From contig CANTFL010001225.1 of NCBI GenBank assembly GCA_947650285.1, positions 1 to 64,000 of the forward strand: a stretch of 64,000 nt of DNA, read 5' to 3'. The notes under the pieces are model-generated. The model was not told the DNA's origin and searched no databases. It worked only from the letters and a program-made list of their open reading frames with translations. The position numbers and the translations under genes were made by a program. Origin of the DNA: Hyaloperonospora brassicae. Lineage: Eukaryota; Oomycota; Peronosporomycetes; Peronosporales; Peronosporaceae. Of the stretch, positions 1 to 10,400 are shown piece after piece (within the stretch, counting starts at the first letter, position 1; the number at the start of each line of letters is the position of its first letter).

Positions 1-91
1 GTCTGCGTCTTCAGTCATCGTTCGGCTTGTGAGTCGTTAAAGTCTTGTGGTTGAGCACTCACGGTTGGTGAGTGCTGTCTTGAGAAGGGGG

Positions 92-421
92 TGATGTAAT
101 GGGCCACCCCGTTACATAAGTAGTTTCGATTAAGTTTACATGTTACTTAAGTAGGGGTGTTACTTTCGAAGTAGCGAAAGTAGCACGTCGTATATTTTAG
201 CTGGTTTAATGGGCTCAGTACCATTATTAGCCAGTAAGATATAGACACGTAGATTGAGTGGTTCCCATGAGTCCAAGGGAACCATTCGTACTTAGGATGA
301 TTTTAAAAGACAAAATATAAACAGAGTTAAAAATACTTAACACCTAAGACTTGGGCTTTGAGCTTCCTCAAAGCGTTAGAAATAGTGTACGCTGAGTACG
401 GGTTATTCTAGCCCCGTTACA
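92..421 (+). repeat. LTR, probably the 3' LTR of a Ty3/Gypsy element extending left of the window
   Basis: The segment starts TGATGTAATGGG and ends GCCCCGTTACA, so the ends form a short inverted repeat of the TGTAA..TTACA type. A purine run (GAGAAGGGGG, 82-91) lies directly before it, as expected for a polypurine tract next to a 3' LTR. The start closely resembles the 3' LTR start at 12252 (TGATGTAAC, also right after a purine-rich tract), though the rest of the sequence differs, so it is a different but related family. Bases 1-81 would be the tail of the element's internal region. The matching 5' LTR is outside the window, so the element cannot be confirmed and a target duplication cannot be tested. 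Confidence 0.55.
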
Positions 422-1098
422 TTTTGTATATATTACGTACTAGGGACAGAACCTGCAGGTGCATAACAAGTTCTCAAGATCAAATCGAACTCACCTGAAA
501 TGAAACGAATTTTTTGCATGTGGACACCTGAGCTTTGATTGCTACGGCTTAAGATCAGTCTTTATTCTACATCTCTGTTGGCTTTGATCTCGAGTCCTAC
601 TTGGTCGACCGCCATGTGCCTCACGTGTCCTTCTGAGAATTCACGCGAGCACCTGCGAGAGGGCGATTATTTCAACGTCCAACGTTTTCGATAGAGGCGT
701 CTATCTACACCATCAACTTCCATAGCACATTTATACAAGGCCGTCGAACAACACGGTGCATTCATTGTAAGACCTGCGCGGACGGACGTTAATCCGCTCT
801 CACAACGGCAGTGGGGTCCACTCTCGTCGGCATAAGCACCCTTGGTGAAGTTCGTAAAAGGTAACAGAGTGTCATAGTCTACCGATAAAGTTTGCGGCGA
901 TCGATCGGATATGCTACTGCACACGGGCCAGTGTTGAAAAGGTCTGGCCACGATCGGTACTAGCGTCGTATACAAACAAGAAAAGAAAGAGATATGGATC
1001 AATGCACAGTTTATTAAACCATAGAAAAAGAGTAAAGAAAATACGTTGCTTTCGATACAAATAACGACGTAGCTAGCCGCACCATGACATGGCAGGTG
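422..1098. other. Intergenic stretch, no supported gene
   Basis: Balanced base composition between the LTR and the effector-like gene. A minus-strand open frame of 111 codons (667-1002) starts with a mildly hydrophobic stretch, but it matches no family I recognise and could be chance. Part of this segment is the downstream region of the minus-strand effector gene. Confidence 0.5.
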
Positions 1099-1752
1099 TC
1101 AGTGGGTCTTATCTGCCGTTTCCTTAGCCTTCTTCCACGCGTCGTAAACATCTTTGTGGGCCTCGAGGTATCTGGCGCAATCAAACATTCCTTTTTCCTT
1201 CAACACTTTCACCTGGTTTTCATACACGAACGCCGCTCTCTCTTTTTCAGCTTGGATAAGAGTGAAGAACTCGCTTTCGACCGTTTCAATCACCGCTTTT
1301 GGCATCCATATTTTTTCACGCGCCAGTTGAAGAAGGACTGCCCTGTCCAGCAAGTTCTTCGAAGCTAGTAGTTTACGCAGCTTCTCGATCATGTCCGCAT
1401 CCGACGCGCCAGGCGTTTTCAATTCAAAAAGATCATAATATAATCCTCTAAAGACAGTGTCACGACCATCATGCTCAGTGAGGCGAACACCCAACAGCAA
1501 TAGAGCGTCTATTGCCGTCTCAATGGTTTCTGCTTCACTGACACCACCTTCTGGCAGTCCAATTCTTAAACGAAACGCCCTCGCCTCTTGATCGTCAGCG
1601 GAAGCGGGTGATCTCAGTAGATGCTTGGGCTCGTTGACCTCTTGCGGCGAATCGAGTGCGATGGTCTTTGTTGGGCCCAGGCCTGATGCGTGGTCAGCCT
1701 TGTCGAGCAGCACACGGCAGATCAGGACCGCACGGAGATATGAGAACCGCAT
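1099..1752 (-). CDS. RXLR-like secreted effector candidate (217 aa)
   Basis: Predicted secreted protein of oomycete effector layout, which if real would act in or on the host plant cell. The start chosen is the Met at 1752 (MRFSYLRAVLICRVLL). It gives a short N-terminal signal-like segment, whereas the longer frame beginning at 1938 adds 62 residues with no signal features. The hydrophobic core is weak and broken by Arg and by Asp-Lys at residues 17-18, so secretion is uncertain. A KHLLR stretch at residues 43-47 sits where RXLR is expected but has Lys instead of the first Arg. An acidic DDQEAR at 53-58 resembles the dEER motif. The remaining ~160 residues are rich in helix-forming Leu, Ala, Glu and Lys, with Trp residues near the middle and C-terminus, which is compatible with but not proof of WY-type folds. 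It stands alone, flanked by LTR elements, a usual setting for such genes. No intron is needed. It could be a decaying family member. Confidence 0.55.
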   Translation of the reverse strand: MRFSYLRAVLICRVLLDKADHASGLGPTKTIALDSPQEVNEPKHLLRSPASADDQEARAFRLRIGLPEGGVSEAETIETAIDALLLLGVRLTEHDGRDTVFRGLYYDLFELKTPGASDADMIEKLRKLLASKNLLDRAVLLQLAREKIWMPKAVIETVESEFFTLIQAEKERAAFVYENQVKVLKEKGMFDCARYLEAHKDVYDAWKKAKETADKTH

Positions 1753-1851
1753 GCCAGGACGTCGGAAGTAAAGGGGCTCTTGGCGGTGACCGGCAGATTG
1801 AATAATGAACGAACGATGGGACTGAAGGCCGACCACTTGACCGAGCAGAGG

Positions 1852-1873
1852 CATTTCGCTTCGAAGCGAAATG
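1852..1873. promoter_or_regulatory. 22-bp perfect palindrome upstream of the effector-like gene
   Basis: Each half-site reads CATTTCGCTTC toward the centre and is followed immediately by its exact reverse complement with no spacer. It lies about 100 bp upstream of the chosen start codon of the minus-strand effector-like gene, a plausible place for a dimeric regulator site. The role is inference; only the symmetry is seen. Confidence 0.35.
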
Positions 1874-1939
1874 AGTGGCAGCGGCCACCCGACCAGGTGA
1901 AGACGTTCTGTTGTGTGGCTGCAGGATCGACTTTCCATA

Positions 1940-4445
1940 GGCAGACGACGGCCAGACGGCGTTCGGACCAGTTGGCGTCATCATGGTAAACTGTGTCAGG
2001 CATCCGAATCAGCACGATTGGTAGGTCGCGGGCGAGTAAAGCCGCTGCGGAGCCACTGTGCGGCGGCAGCTACTGTGCAGCTCTTGTATTCACATATTCG
2101 GACGAGATTTGCCGAGGCAGTGGTCTCGTGCGACCGTGCATCAACGGCTGTAGCTCATCTTTGCAATCCATCACATCGCAGTCTTTTCGGGCACATGCAG
2201 TCCAATGCTTAGATTCCGCTTTAACGGCCGATAAGCACGGCTTAAAGCCAAGTGTTGCGACTCGCGTTGCGCGCACTGTAGGACGTCCCCCGATGACACC
2301 TTGTCTCACAACCTCTGACTTTTGAGACTTCTTCTAGGTACGGAGACCTTATCTAGTTTTGGGTAGGCGCCGACGCACCAATGGACTGGTCATGAACAGA
2401 CGATCCGTCGGGCTAATTGTAGGAGCACGTCTGTTCCCACGCTTCATACATTCCAGCGCACTAGTGCCGTCTCGATCAAGCATCAAAGACCAGTGCGTGA
2501 GCCACTATCGATGGCATGCCACTCTGGTCAAGAGAAAGCCTCCTCTGCGGGTCCGAGGTGTAAAGCTACTACAATTGTATACGCACACCCTGTGCGTCGG
2601 GAGTAAACCAGCAGCAATCGCTGGTGTGCGGCAGCTGAAGCCATCGAGAATCTGCAAGTTGCAGACTAATCCTTGTCCAGAAACGAGAGCGACATCCGAC
2701 CACAAACCACACAGTAGCAAAATTGTTGGGGATAAAATGGCCGTAAAAAGAGATAGTTCACTGCGAAAATTTCCTGTGATCGGTCGCGGAAGACACTGGC
2801 GACAAGGTCATTGTCGATGTGAGTGGTCGCACCTTCCGCAAGTCGCACGACTGCATGGATCAGTTCTTCATATCACCTGCGGCCTTGCAACCTTCAAGTG
2901 ATGCGACCAGGCACGACTCACCGAAGCAGTAAGATTGGCTGGTTGGTTCAAGATCGTCTACTTAACTGGTAGAGGTCGCGAGATGTCTGATAAGTTCTCA
3001 AGCCCGGATGACAACGCCGGTGCTCATTCGAGATCGGTGGATGCACGGGGCGCGTCCCCTAAAGTGACGCTCTCGGTTTGTCTGACTCGGCTGCTGTATC
3101 CAAGGGACAAATGGGTATCGTTCGTAATCTTTCGCGGCCGCTCAGGCGGCTAGATGATCACAACATGTGCAATCGCCGAAGCGAAAACACATATCGTAGG
3201 GAGGCCCTAATGACCGCTTGCGTGGCCCCTCGACGTGTAGTGAATTTACCAAAGTGACTGCGAGGCGTGGAGAACGCCTACCCGCCGTGTATCTCCTCGA
3301 ATAGCTCACCCGTCCGCGATGGTGGCCCCCATCGGCCGCCAGCGCGGCCCCTCGGCGTGGAGTGTGCGCCCGCCGCAGCGGCGACACGTGGCGCGGGGTA
3401 CGCCCCTAGTCCGTAAAACACCCCTGCTTGACCGCTTGCGCGACCTGTCGGTCCCCTGCACCCACACCCGAGACAGCGAGTGCAGCGTGCCCGTGTCAGA
3501 ATTTCGACCCTGTTGGCTCCCCTAGGGAGGATTCCCTCCGACGTGTCCGCCCACGAAGGGAGAAAAGGACTGGCTTGAGCTGAACCGTGAAAATTTGGGA
3601 AAACCGACCGAGGCAGTACGAGTCGAGAGTCGAGAAACGTACCGTTCTCGAGAAGAGTGTGTCAAATACGAAGCCAACAGCAGGGCATCCGTGCTGTCAT
3701 ATTGCGACAGCAAGAAGCGAATGAACGTTGCACGCACAGAGGGATTCAGCTGCTGAGCTGCTTGACTACAGGCATATGCAGCGTGAAATATACGACGGCA
3801 TGTCATTATCAGAGTGTGCAGCTGAAACATAGACTCGCATGTATCATGGCGAACGTCGTCGTCTAAGTAGCATTCCATTTAGGAGTCGCCGACTTAGAAC
3901 TTTGGTCACTCTTGGCACTAGACTTTTTTACCACCTGGTAGCGACAGTATCCCGTGGCAGCCAGGCAGCAGAAATATCTACCATAAACCCGTTGGCTTTT
4001 ACTGGTCTAGCCCCAGCTGATGTAGGCACGCTGTACTGTATTTACGTTGAACAGATAAGCTTTGAAAAAACATAGCTTGTGCGACAGCTCGGTTTATCAT
4101 CGTCAACTTTCTCCTTACAAAGATTAGCGCAGTCGATGCAGGCACAACCATGGCAAATGCGTCAAGCGTCGACGTATGCTGAATCACGGCATCATCGGCC
4201 TTTATCGGTATTTAATACCAAAATCATCTGCCAAGCCCAGTCGCACCGTGCTGTCGACGTGTTTGTGAGTATCGGTGTGTGAGCATCAATGTCGTTTCCA
4301 TCTCGAGTATTCTTGGTTACATCGCCTTGTTCTCCCAAGCACAACACTGTCAACACACTGGTGCAGACTCATTCTTCCGATAAAATGACGAAAGAGTAGT
4401 CAGCAGCATGTCCACAATGGTCTTGTCGGCCTAGTGCATAATCCC
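1940..4445. other. Intergenic region without a supported gene; holds one copy of a diverged duplicate
   Basis: GC-balanced sequence with several open frames of 60-180 codons on both strands (the longest at 2359-2901, plus), none with a recognisable domain. A short stretch at about 2795-2900 in another frame reads like protein (GDKVIVDVSGRTF and following), but I cannot name it and it is bounded by stops. The block at about 2963-3320 is repeated in inverted orientation at about 12990-13349 (separate entry). Confidence 0.5.
2963..3320 (-). repeat. Diverged duplicate block, copy A
   Basis: Read on the minus strand, this block aligns by eye with 12990-13349 read on the plus strand. Shared anchors are ACGGCGGGTAGGCG, a GAGGGGCC, GCTTCGG followed by TTGCACAT, CACTTTAGG followed by CGCGCCCCGT/CACGCCCCGT, and GAGCACCGG. 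Identity is moderate, with indels. Near the end of the shared part copy B has an ATG and a short frame; copy A has TTG at that place and a stop after about 17 codons. The origin is unknown; it may be an old dispersed repeat or the 5' region of a duplicated gene. Confidence 0.55.
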
Positions 4446-4896
4446 CTATGTATGAGAGTGATCCCGTTACATAATAATTGATATCTTTGTATCAAGTTTT
4501 GAGCATTATCTATTTAGATTATGTTCAATTGACATTACTCATAAGGAAAAAGGTTGAAGAAATATCACCCCCGAGGGTAATATTTCTTCGATGGGTTGCT
4601 TTACCTGATGGTTGATGTTCACGGTACATCAACCAGATTAATCACCAATCTCTGCTGGATGCGCGCAATGGGTAGTGAGCAAGAAACCCACATAGAAGAT
4701 TGTAGTTGAATATAGTTGGCTCATTCAAAAGATGCAATATTGAGAAAACATACCTATATTATATACAGTTCTACTTTTTCCCTTAGACAGACCTTTCAAG
4801 TTCTGCCTACTTCGCTGCGCTTCCTCACGTCACGTGTACGCGACGTCGGGTGCACACCATCTTGTGTCGAATTAATACAAGGCGTGCCCCGCTGCA
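4446..4896 (+). repeat. 5' LTR of the Gypsy element
   Basis: Direct copy of 12252-12702. The first dozen bases are more diverged (CTATGTATGAGAG against TGATGTAACAGGG), so the outer end is inferred by co-linearity. Both copies end at GCCCCGCTGCA. Differences are scattered, with a small cluster near 4735. A TATATTATATA run at 4754-4764 is a likely promoter TATA element. Just inside, CCTGGCAGCACTTCG from 4897 is where a primer-binding site would lie; the TGG at 4899 fits the complement of a tRNA CCA end, but I cannot name the tRNA. Confidence 0.88.
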
Positions 4897-4950
4897 CCTG
4901 GCAGCACTTCGTAGACCGTCCGACGACCACCCGTCTTATCCAATTTGAAC

Positions 4951-5980
4951 ATGATGGACTGGAGAGAGAGCTTTCACGTCACACTTAAAGATTTTGCCCA
5001 TTGGAGTGACCTCAAATTGGCCGCGATGAGGAGAATGAGCGCTATTGTGGGCGACATGGGCGTTACAGCTATGCTGGAGTCTCTTGACAGGGACCCACAT
5101 CATGCCTCTATAGCCAATTCATTTAAAATGAACTTGTCGCTGTAAGAGAAAGGCTAGCCTTGCTTCACCAGCAAGTCTCTCAACAGTCCGATCCGTTATG
5201 AGGACTTGGTGCTCAACAGAAAGAGCTGCTGAGACAGCAGTAATTCAATGCTGCTGTGGGCGGGACGACACACACGCGTCGTTCCGATTTCTTGAAGATC
5301 GATATATTTATGTACAAAGGAGTCGAGGAAGACTCCCTGTTATTATGGTTCGTCGAATTAGACAGAGCCATAAAGGCACGTCTTATCGACGATGAGCAAA
5401 TGAAACTTACATTTGGTCAAGCCCTGTGGCAGGACGTGCCAAGACTTGAACCTTCGGGGTGTTGATGAGCTACCCATATGCTTTCGGTGGATCAAAGACC
5501 ATAAAACCCGTATTGACAAACGTTTGCACGGCCTCGGGCTGAGTTCAGGGCTCGATCTGAGCTCCTGAACCTCAAATAAGGTACGAGTGATGTGAACGCT
5601 TATGCTCAGCATGTATGACTCGTCGCGAGTAGTAAATTTGCGAACATTGTACATGAACACAATTTTATTATCGTGTTCATGCAGGGGCTCTCAGGTAGTC
5701 CCGTTAAAAATCATCTGTAGCGCTTTGATCTGGATACGCTTGAACAAGCAATCGCATCTGCGGAACAGGAGGACTTTAGCATGAACCAAGCTTATGCTAA
5801 CTTAAACTCTCCTTGTTTACCGAGACGATAAGAGACTGGAGGTTTAGAACCCATGGATCTTTGTTATGCTGAGATCGAGAGACCTCGCACCTTAAAGAAC
5901 AAGTATTTGCAAAGGTGCAATTGTTGTCAGAAGCTTGGACACTAAGCTTACGAGTGTTGTGCCCTACGTTAGTACAAACA
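4951..5980 (+). pseudogene. gag: Gypsy gag (capsid/nucleocapsid) remnant
   Basis: Encodes the structural protein that would form the retrotransposon particle and bind its RNA. Reading frames open in pieces: 4951-5145, then a stretch from about 5280 with LKIDIFMYKGVEEDSLLLWF, the typical central capsid segment, through about 5460, then further pieces. A zinc knuckle of C-x2-C-x4-H-x4-C spacing is readable at 5916-5957 but has an in-frame TAA just after its His. Several stops and frameshifts separate the parts, so no functional Gag can be made. Start at the ATG of 4951, following the 5' leader. Confidence 0.75.
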
Positions 5981-6199
5981 GTACTGAGCGGAATGAACGA
6001 CCCATTGCCAAAAACGACAATGGGCGCTGGTCCAACGCTGTTGCGAGACCGCAACAGCAAAGCGGACCATTAAAAATGGTCCGGGTAAGTAGGAGCGGAG
6101 CGCCCTACTGATCCAGCAACTTCAAGAGAATTTGCAAATCTCCTGAAGACGGTTGCTCCCGACACACAATGTCTTTGTGTCTCTGCACCTGGTGATGAT

Positions 6200-6532
6200 G
6201 TGACACTAATCACCTTGAAGTTAGAAGTGACGAAGGACTTGTCAGTTCGCGCCCTAGTTGACAGTGGGGCGTCGAACAAATTTGTTCGTCGCCAGTCGCT
6301 AGACGGTCATACGGTCAAATTCGTTGAGCGCGACATCCCATCAACGAAAATGACGGTGCGCCTCGCAACAGGCGCATCGATTACTGTTGAGAAGCGTGTA
6401 GTGGGAATCCAGTACACGTTAGAGGGCGAACAATACGATGATGACTTCATCGTACTGGATCCATATGACAAACTAAACGTCATTCTAGAGTTACCGTGGC
6501 TCATAAGGTATGATCCAAGGGTGAGCTGGTAA
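6200..6532 (+). pseudogene. Gypsy retropepsin (aspartic protease) domain
   Basis: A 110-residue open segment with the retropepsin active-site sequence LVDSGASNKFV (catalytic Asp at about residue 21). It continues through the expected beta-rich body to VILELPWL, which stands where retropepsins have ILG-x-P-W-L; the Gly is replaced by Glu. It would process the Gag-Pol polyprotein. It ends at a stop at 6530-6532 and is out of continuous frame with the gag and RT parts, so it is a domain remnant of a broken polyprotein. Confidence 0.8.
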
Positions 6533-7380
6533 AACCAATCCGTGAAGATGCCTTCCGCTTGTTCATCAGATACCATTTGATGAACAACATGGAGCGTCCA
6601 CAAACGTGTGGATGTAATGCGAATGAGTGCGATGGCCTCCATTTCGGTATGGTCATTAGCTCGACTGCACAAGAATTCAGTGTAGCTGATCACTTCACTG
6701 TGGAGAAAGCTCCCGGCTACTATACAGAAGTACAGGCTGCGCCGAAGGTCCACCACTCGAATAAGTCAAGTGGACCGGGACGTGGATCACGCCTAGCGGG
6801 CGACATCCTAGACAAAAGAAACCTGTCTCATTCAAAGGGCAACATGGTCATCCTAGGTCGACTGGAGAGTCGACCGTAGAGGATCGGTGCCTGACTGTGG
6901 TTGCACAGCCACAGTCAGAAGACATCGAGGGAAAATCACCACGTGATTGAGACAGAGATTTCTTAAGAGTCTAAGGGCGGAGGATTTAGGCCCTCAGCAA
7001 CCTGTGGAAGTGATTCCCCCGGAGGTAATCGAGACGCTGAATGTCTTGGTAAACGACGGATCAAGCGTAGGCGCTTACACGCTTGATCTGGTTGCTCCTC
7101 TGAAGTTAACTTCGGAGATACGTAAATTGCCGATGCTAGAGCCGAAACGGTTCTTGCGTGATCTGCGTAGTGGCAAAGTCAACATATCTGTGTACTCGTC
7201 GCGGAGGATGAGTATGTGGCAGATATTCGATCGGCAACATGGTTAGCTGAAACCGAACGGGTTCTCAGCAGCTCATCGATGGACGAAAGTGTCATCGATG
7301 ACTAGACTCGGACTGAGCGATACACGTCTCAATCCTAGGATTCGCTTCAGATAAATTCTTCGTATAAGGATTTGATCGAA
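6533..7380 (+). pseudogene. Gypsy protease-to-RT linker remnant
   Basis: Open frames at 6559-6879 and 6947-7246 lie co-linearly between the protease and the RT. They show no named domain of their own, as is usual for this linker. Composition matches the rest of the element, and stops break the frame. Confidence 0.5.
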
Positions 7381-7384
7381 TTCT

Positions 7385-8760
7385 AGGATGTGTTCCCTGA
7401 AACAGTACCTTGCGAGTCGCTTAAAGATAAAGGCACTCGGCACGAGATCGAGCTCAAACCGGGCTCGAAGAACTGTGTCATAAAGCAGTGGCCACTCCCT
7501 CAGTGAACAGCTGCTAGCGATCGATAAATTCTTTGCCGATCGCTTAGCAGCGGGCCATGTGAAGGAATCGACATCCCCTCACAGCTCTCCGACCTTCTGT
7601 GTGTGAAAGGTCACAGGAGGATCGCGGATAGTATACGTATTCAACAAGTTGCAGGCTGGAACGGTACCGGCTCAGACGCCGATACCGAGGAAGGACGTAA
7701 TCATAGATGGTATGTCAAAGAGTACCATCTTTTCGTCCATGGATCTGGTGGATGGATTCTATCAGATCCTCACACGAGAACGGGACATCCCGTGTACAGC
7801 AGTGAGCAACTCCAGCGGTGTGATGTGGGAGTGGCTAGCGAAGAAACATGGGCTGAGTAATGCCCCTGCAACATTCAACGGATGCGTTACAAATCTGTTG
7901 AGACCGGTGCAAGAATATGAACTGAGTTACTTTGACGATGTGTTTGTCCATTGCCGGGCTATGGACGGGAAGACGGACGTGGAAGTCCACCGAACTCACG
8001 TCCGTAAGGTTTTTCAACTTATGCGCAAGCATAAGTTGTATGCCAACCTCAAGAAGTGTGTATTCGCGGCTAGCGAAATACCACTTCTTGGGTGCATCGT
8101 GGGTAAACACGGCGTACGCATCGATCCCGAGAAGATCAAGGCGATCACCGACTGGCCGGTACCAGTCGATGTCAAGGGACTTCGTAAGTTCCTTGGCTTA
8201 GCGGCGTAATTGCGCGAGTACTTGTGCAAGTACGCCGAGATGACTGTTCATCTTTCTTGCTTGCTCAAGAAAGATGTGAAGTGGTCATGGAACGTTGACT
8301 GTCGGCGTTCCTTTGAAAGCATCAAGAAACGCTTGATGCAATCGCCCATCTTGGCGATTGCAGATCAGGACAGACATTTTCATGTGGTCTGTGACGCCAG
8401 CAATTTTGCTATCGGCTGTGCGTTGATGCAGTATGACACAGACGGCGCGGAGCGCGTCATCTGATATCAGTCGCGCCAGCTGTTAGAATCTACGCGTCAT
8501 TACACAGTACATGACAAATAACGCCTTGCCATGAAGTACGAACCGGCTAAGTTTTGTGTCTATCTCTTGAGTGATAGACGTTCATAGTCTATACGGACCA
8601 TGCGTCACTACGCACGGCCGATAACAGTCCACACCTCTCGCAAAGGATGGCGAGGTGGCTGTCTTATTTCGTGGAATACAACTTTTCCGTTGAGTATAAA
8701 CTAGTACGAGTGAATGTCGTCGCTGATGCGCTATCGCGCCGACCCGATTTCGAGTCGGGC
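7385..8760 (+). pseudogene. pol: Gypsy reverse transcriptase and RNase H remnant
   Basis: RT would copy element RNA into DNA and RNase H would remove the RNA strand. The conserved lead-in (VFPETVPCESL, then HEIELKPGSK and QWPLPQ) is readable from about 7385. The RT body is open at 7649-8209 with IPRKDV, SSMDLVDGFYQI, GLSNAPATF, an active-site YFDDVFVH (the usual YxDD), KLYANLKKCVF and PLLGCIV. A TAA at 8207-8209 replaces an expected aromatic codon before LREYL. RNase H follows from 8210 with FHVVCDASNFAIGCALMQY (catalytic Asp in DAS), and another stop at 8462-8464 precedes YQSRQLLEST. The connection segment MARWLSYFVEYNF and ADALSRRPDF close the block. At least three stops and shifts inactivate it. 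Confidence 0.9.
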
Positions 8761-8984
8761 GCACATTTTAACAGTGAAGATAAGTCCAGTGTTGCAGTAC
8801 TTTCAGCCAGTGTGCCATCGTCAAGTTTACTTGACGATGTGCGAAAGGCTTTCGCAGATGACAAGGAATTTCTGCGCGTGACGGAGTATCTGGTAATTTC
8901 ATCTTGTAAATTTTGTAAATATATATCGGCTTTATACCGATCCTCTTCGGACCTATGCAAGCACGCAACGTGTTGATGTAATAT

Positions 8985-9640
8985 ACGACCGTTGCCGCCG
9001 ACATGCCTCGTGTCGTCATCGCCGCTCATAACATTTTGAGCTTACGCAATTTGTATAAAAGTTACGATGCCCTAACAGGTTGTCATCGTGGGAGATAAAA
9101 GACTTGCCTCACGATAAGTCGTGACTATTACTGGCTCCGCCAGTATCAGTTTTTCCGCAAGTACATTCGTTCTTGCGAGGTTTTTAAGCGGGTGAAGAAC
9201 AGTTCTTCATCCCGTGCACCCTAACAGCCTCTACTTGTCCCGGTAGAGTGCTGGCAGAACGTTTCAAAGGACTTTGACTTCGATTTCCCATTAGACGCTC
9301 ACAAGAGTAATGGTATTCTTGTGTTTGTTGACCTTTGAAGCAAAATGATTCATCTAGCTGCAATTTCAGAGTCGATCAACCCTCGAATATGTGCGCGTGG
9401 CTGGATCGACACTGTCTTTCGACTTCATGGGATACCCCGTCAACTCGTATTCGACCGTGACCCTCGGTTAACGGCGATGTTTTGGCAGTCCGTGTCCCGA
9501 TCACTCGGAACGCGGTTTAAGATGTCAACATCTGACTATCCGGAAACAGATGGTCAGAGAATACGTGCCAACTGCGTCCCCGACGAGATCCTTCGAGGAT
9601 ACGTACACTTGAACTTGAGATAGAGCGAATTCCTACCTCT
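8985..9640 (+). pseudogene. Gypsy integrase remnant
   Basis: Would insert the element's cDNA into the genome. A degraded zinc-binding lead-in is readable from about 9000-9200. The catalytic core shows FVDL followed by a stop then SKMIHLAA (first Asp, about 9331), then VFRLHGIPRQLVFDRDPRLT (second Asp) and SDYPETDGQ followed by a changed codon and Glu (third acidic residue, about 9553). The D-D-E triad positions are thus still identifiable, but stops interrupt at least twice and the frame is lost after about 9623. Confidence 0.85.
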
Positions 9641-9689
9641 GGTGGAATTCGACATCAATAATTCGGGGCATGATTGAACTCAACACACA

Positions 9690-10400
9690 TCTTTCTTCGT
9701 GAATGGCCTACGCCATCTACGTCTGCCCTCCCTGTTGAAGTGTGACAGTTGGATAAGGGGGGAGGGCCTTGCTCGAGCAGAAAACATTCTCGATCTTGCT
9801 TATCACGTGTCAGCGCGAACGTCGTCACGTATGATGACGGATTCGATCAAGTCGACATCGACAAAGAAGATCACCTCAATAATAGCGGCGACGCTATTAT
9901 TGAATCAGATGATGATGACGTTGTTGGTATTAGTAGCATCGCCAACAACTACTCCAGCGGCGATGGTGAAAATCTCGCTGATGAACATAAACAGGAAAAG
10001 ACTATTTTTGAAGTTTGCCCAAACCAATCTGAACACAGCAAACAGAGTCAGCAGAAAGATATCTGATGGCTCGTGAAGCATTGGTCTGGATTGTGCAGGA
10101 TTCCATAGATTTTGAGGTGGACTAGCAGACACGGAAGGCTGACCATAATGGAAGAGCAAATGCTCTCTCATTTATTGAAGGTGACTTGGTCGTAATATCT
10201 ACGATTAACTTACCCAGACATGTAGTAACTAACGTGGGCAGCATCAAACTACTGCCAAGCATTAGGTCCCTTTCTTGTGCCGTGCCGACAAGGCAAAGCA
10301 TAAGCGATTAAGCTGCCACGTATAATGCGCACGCATCTTACGTTTGACGTGAGGTGTCTCCGCCCGTACTGTCACTACGAGCGCTCCTTCGACGATGAAA
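9690..10400 (+). pseudogene. Gypsy pol C-terminal region remnant
   Basis: Co-linear continuation of the integrase: FVNGLRHLRLPS at about 9700, an acidic segment ESDDDDVVG at about 9900, then EGDLVVISTINLP and KLLPS at 10180-10260. The latter is the usual post-integrase beta-barrel segment that in this family leads to an RLRPY-type ending near 10380. Frames alternate and contain stops. No chromodomain is readable after it; the strand with coding character switches instead. Confidence 0.65.

Noticed and set aside
2359..2901. 180-codon plus-strand open frame as a gene
   Set aside because: Composition rich in Arg, Ser and His with no domain, typical of a chance frame in GC-balanced DNA; a different frame looks more protein-like over its last part.
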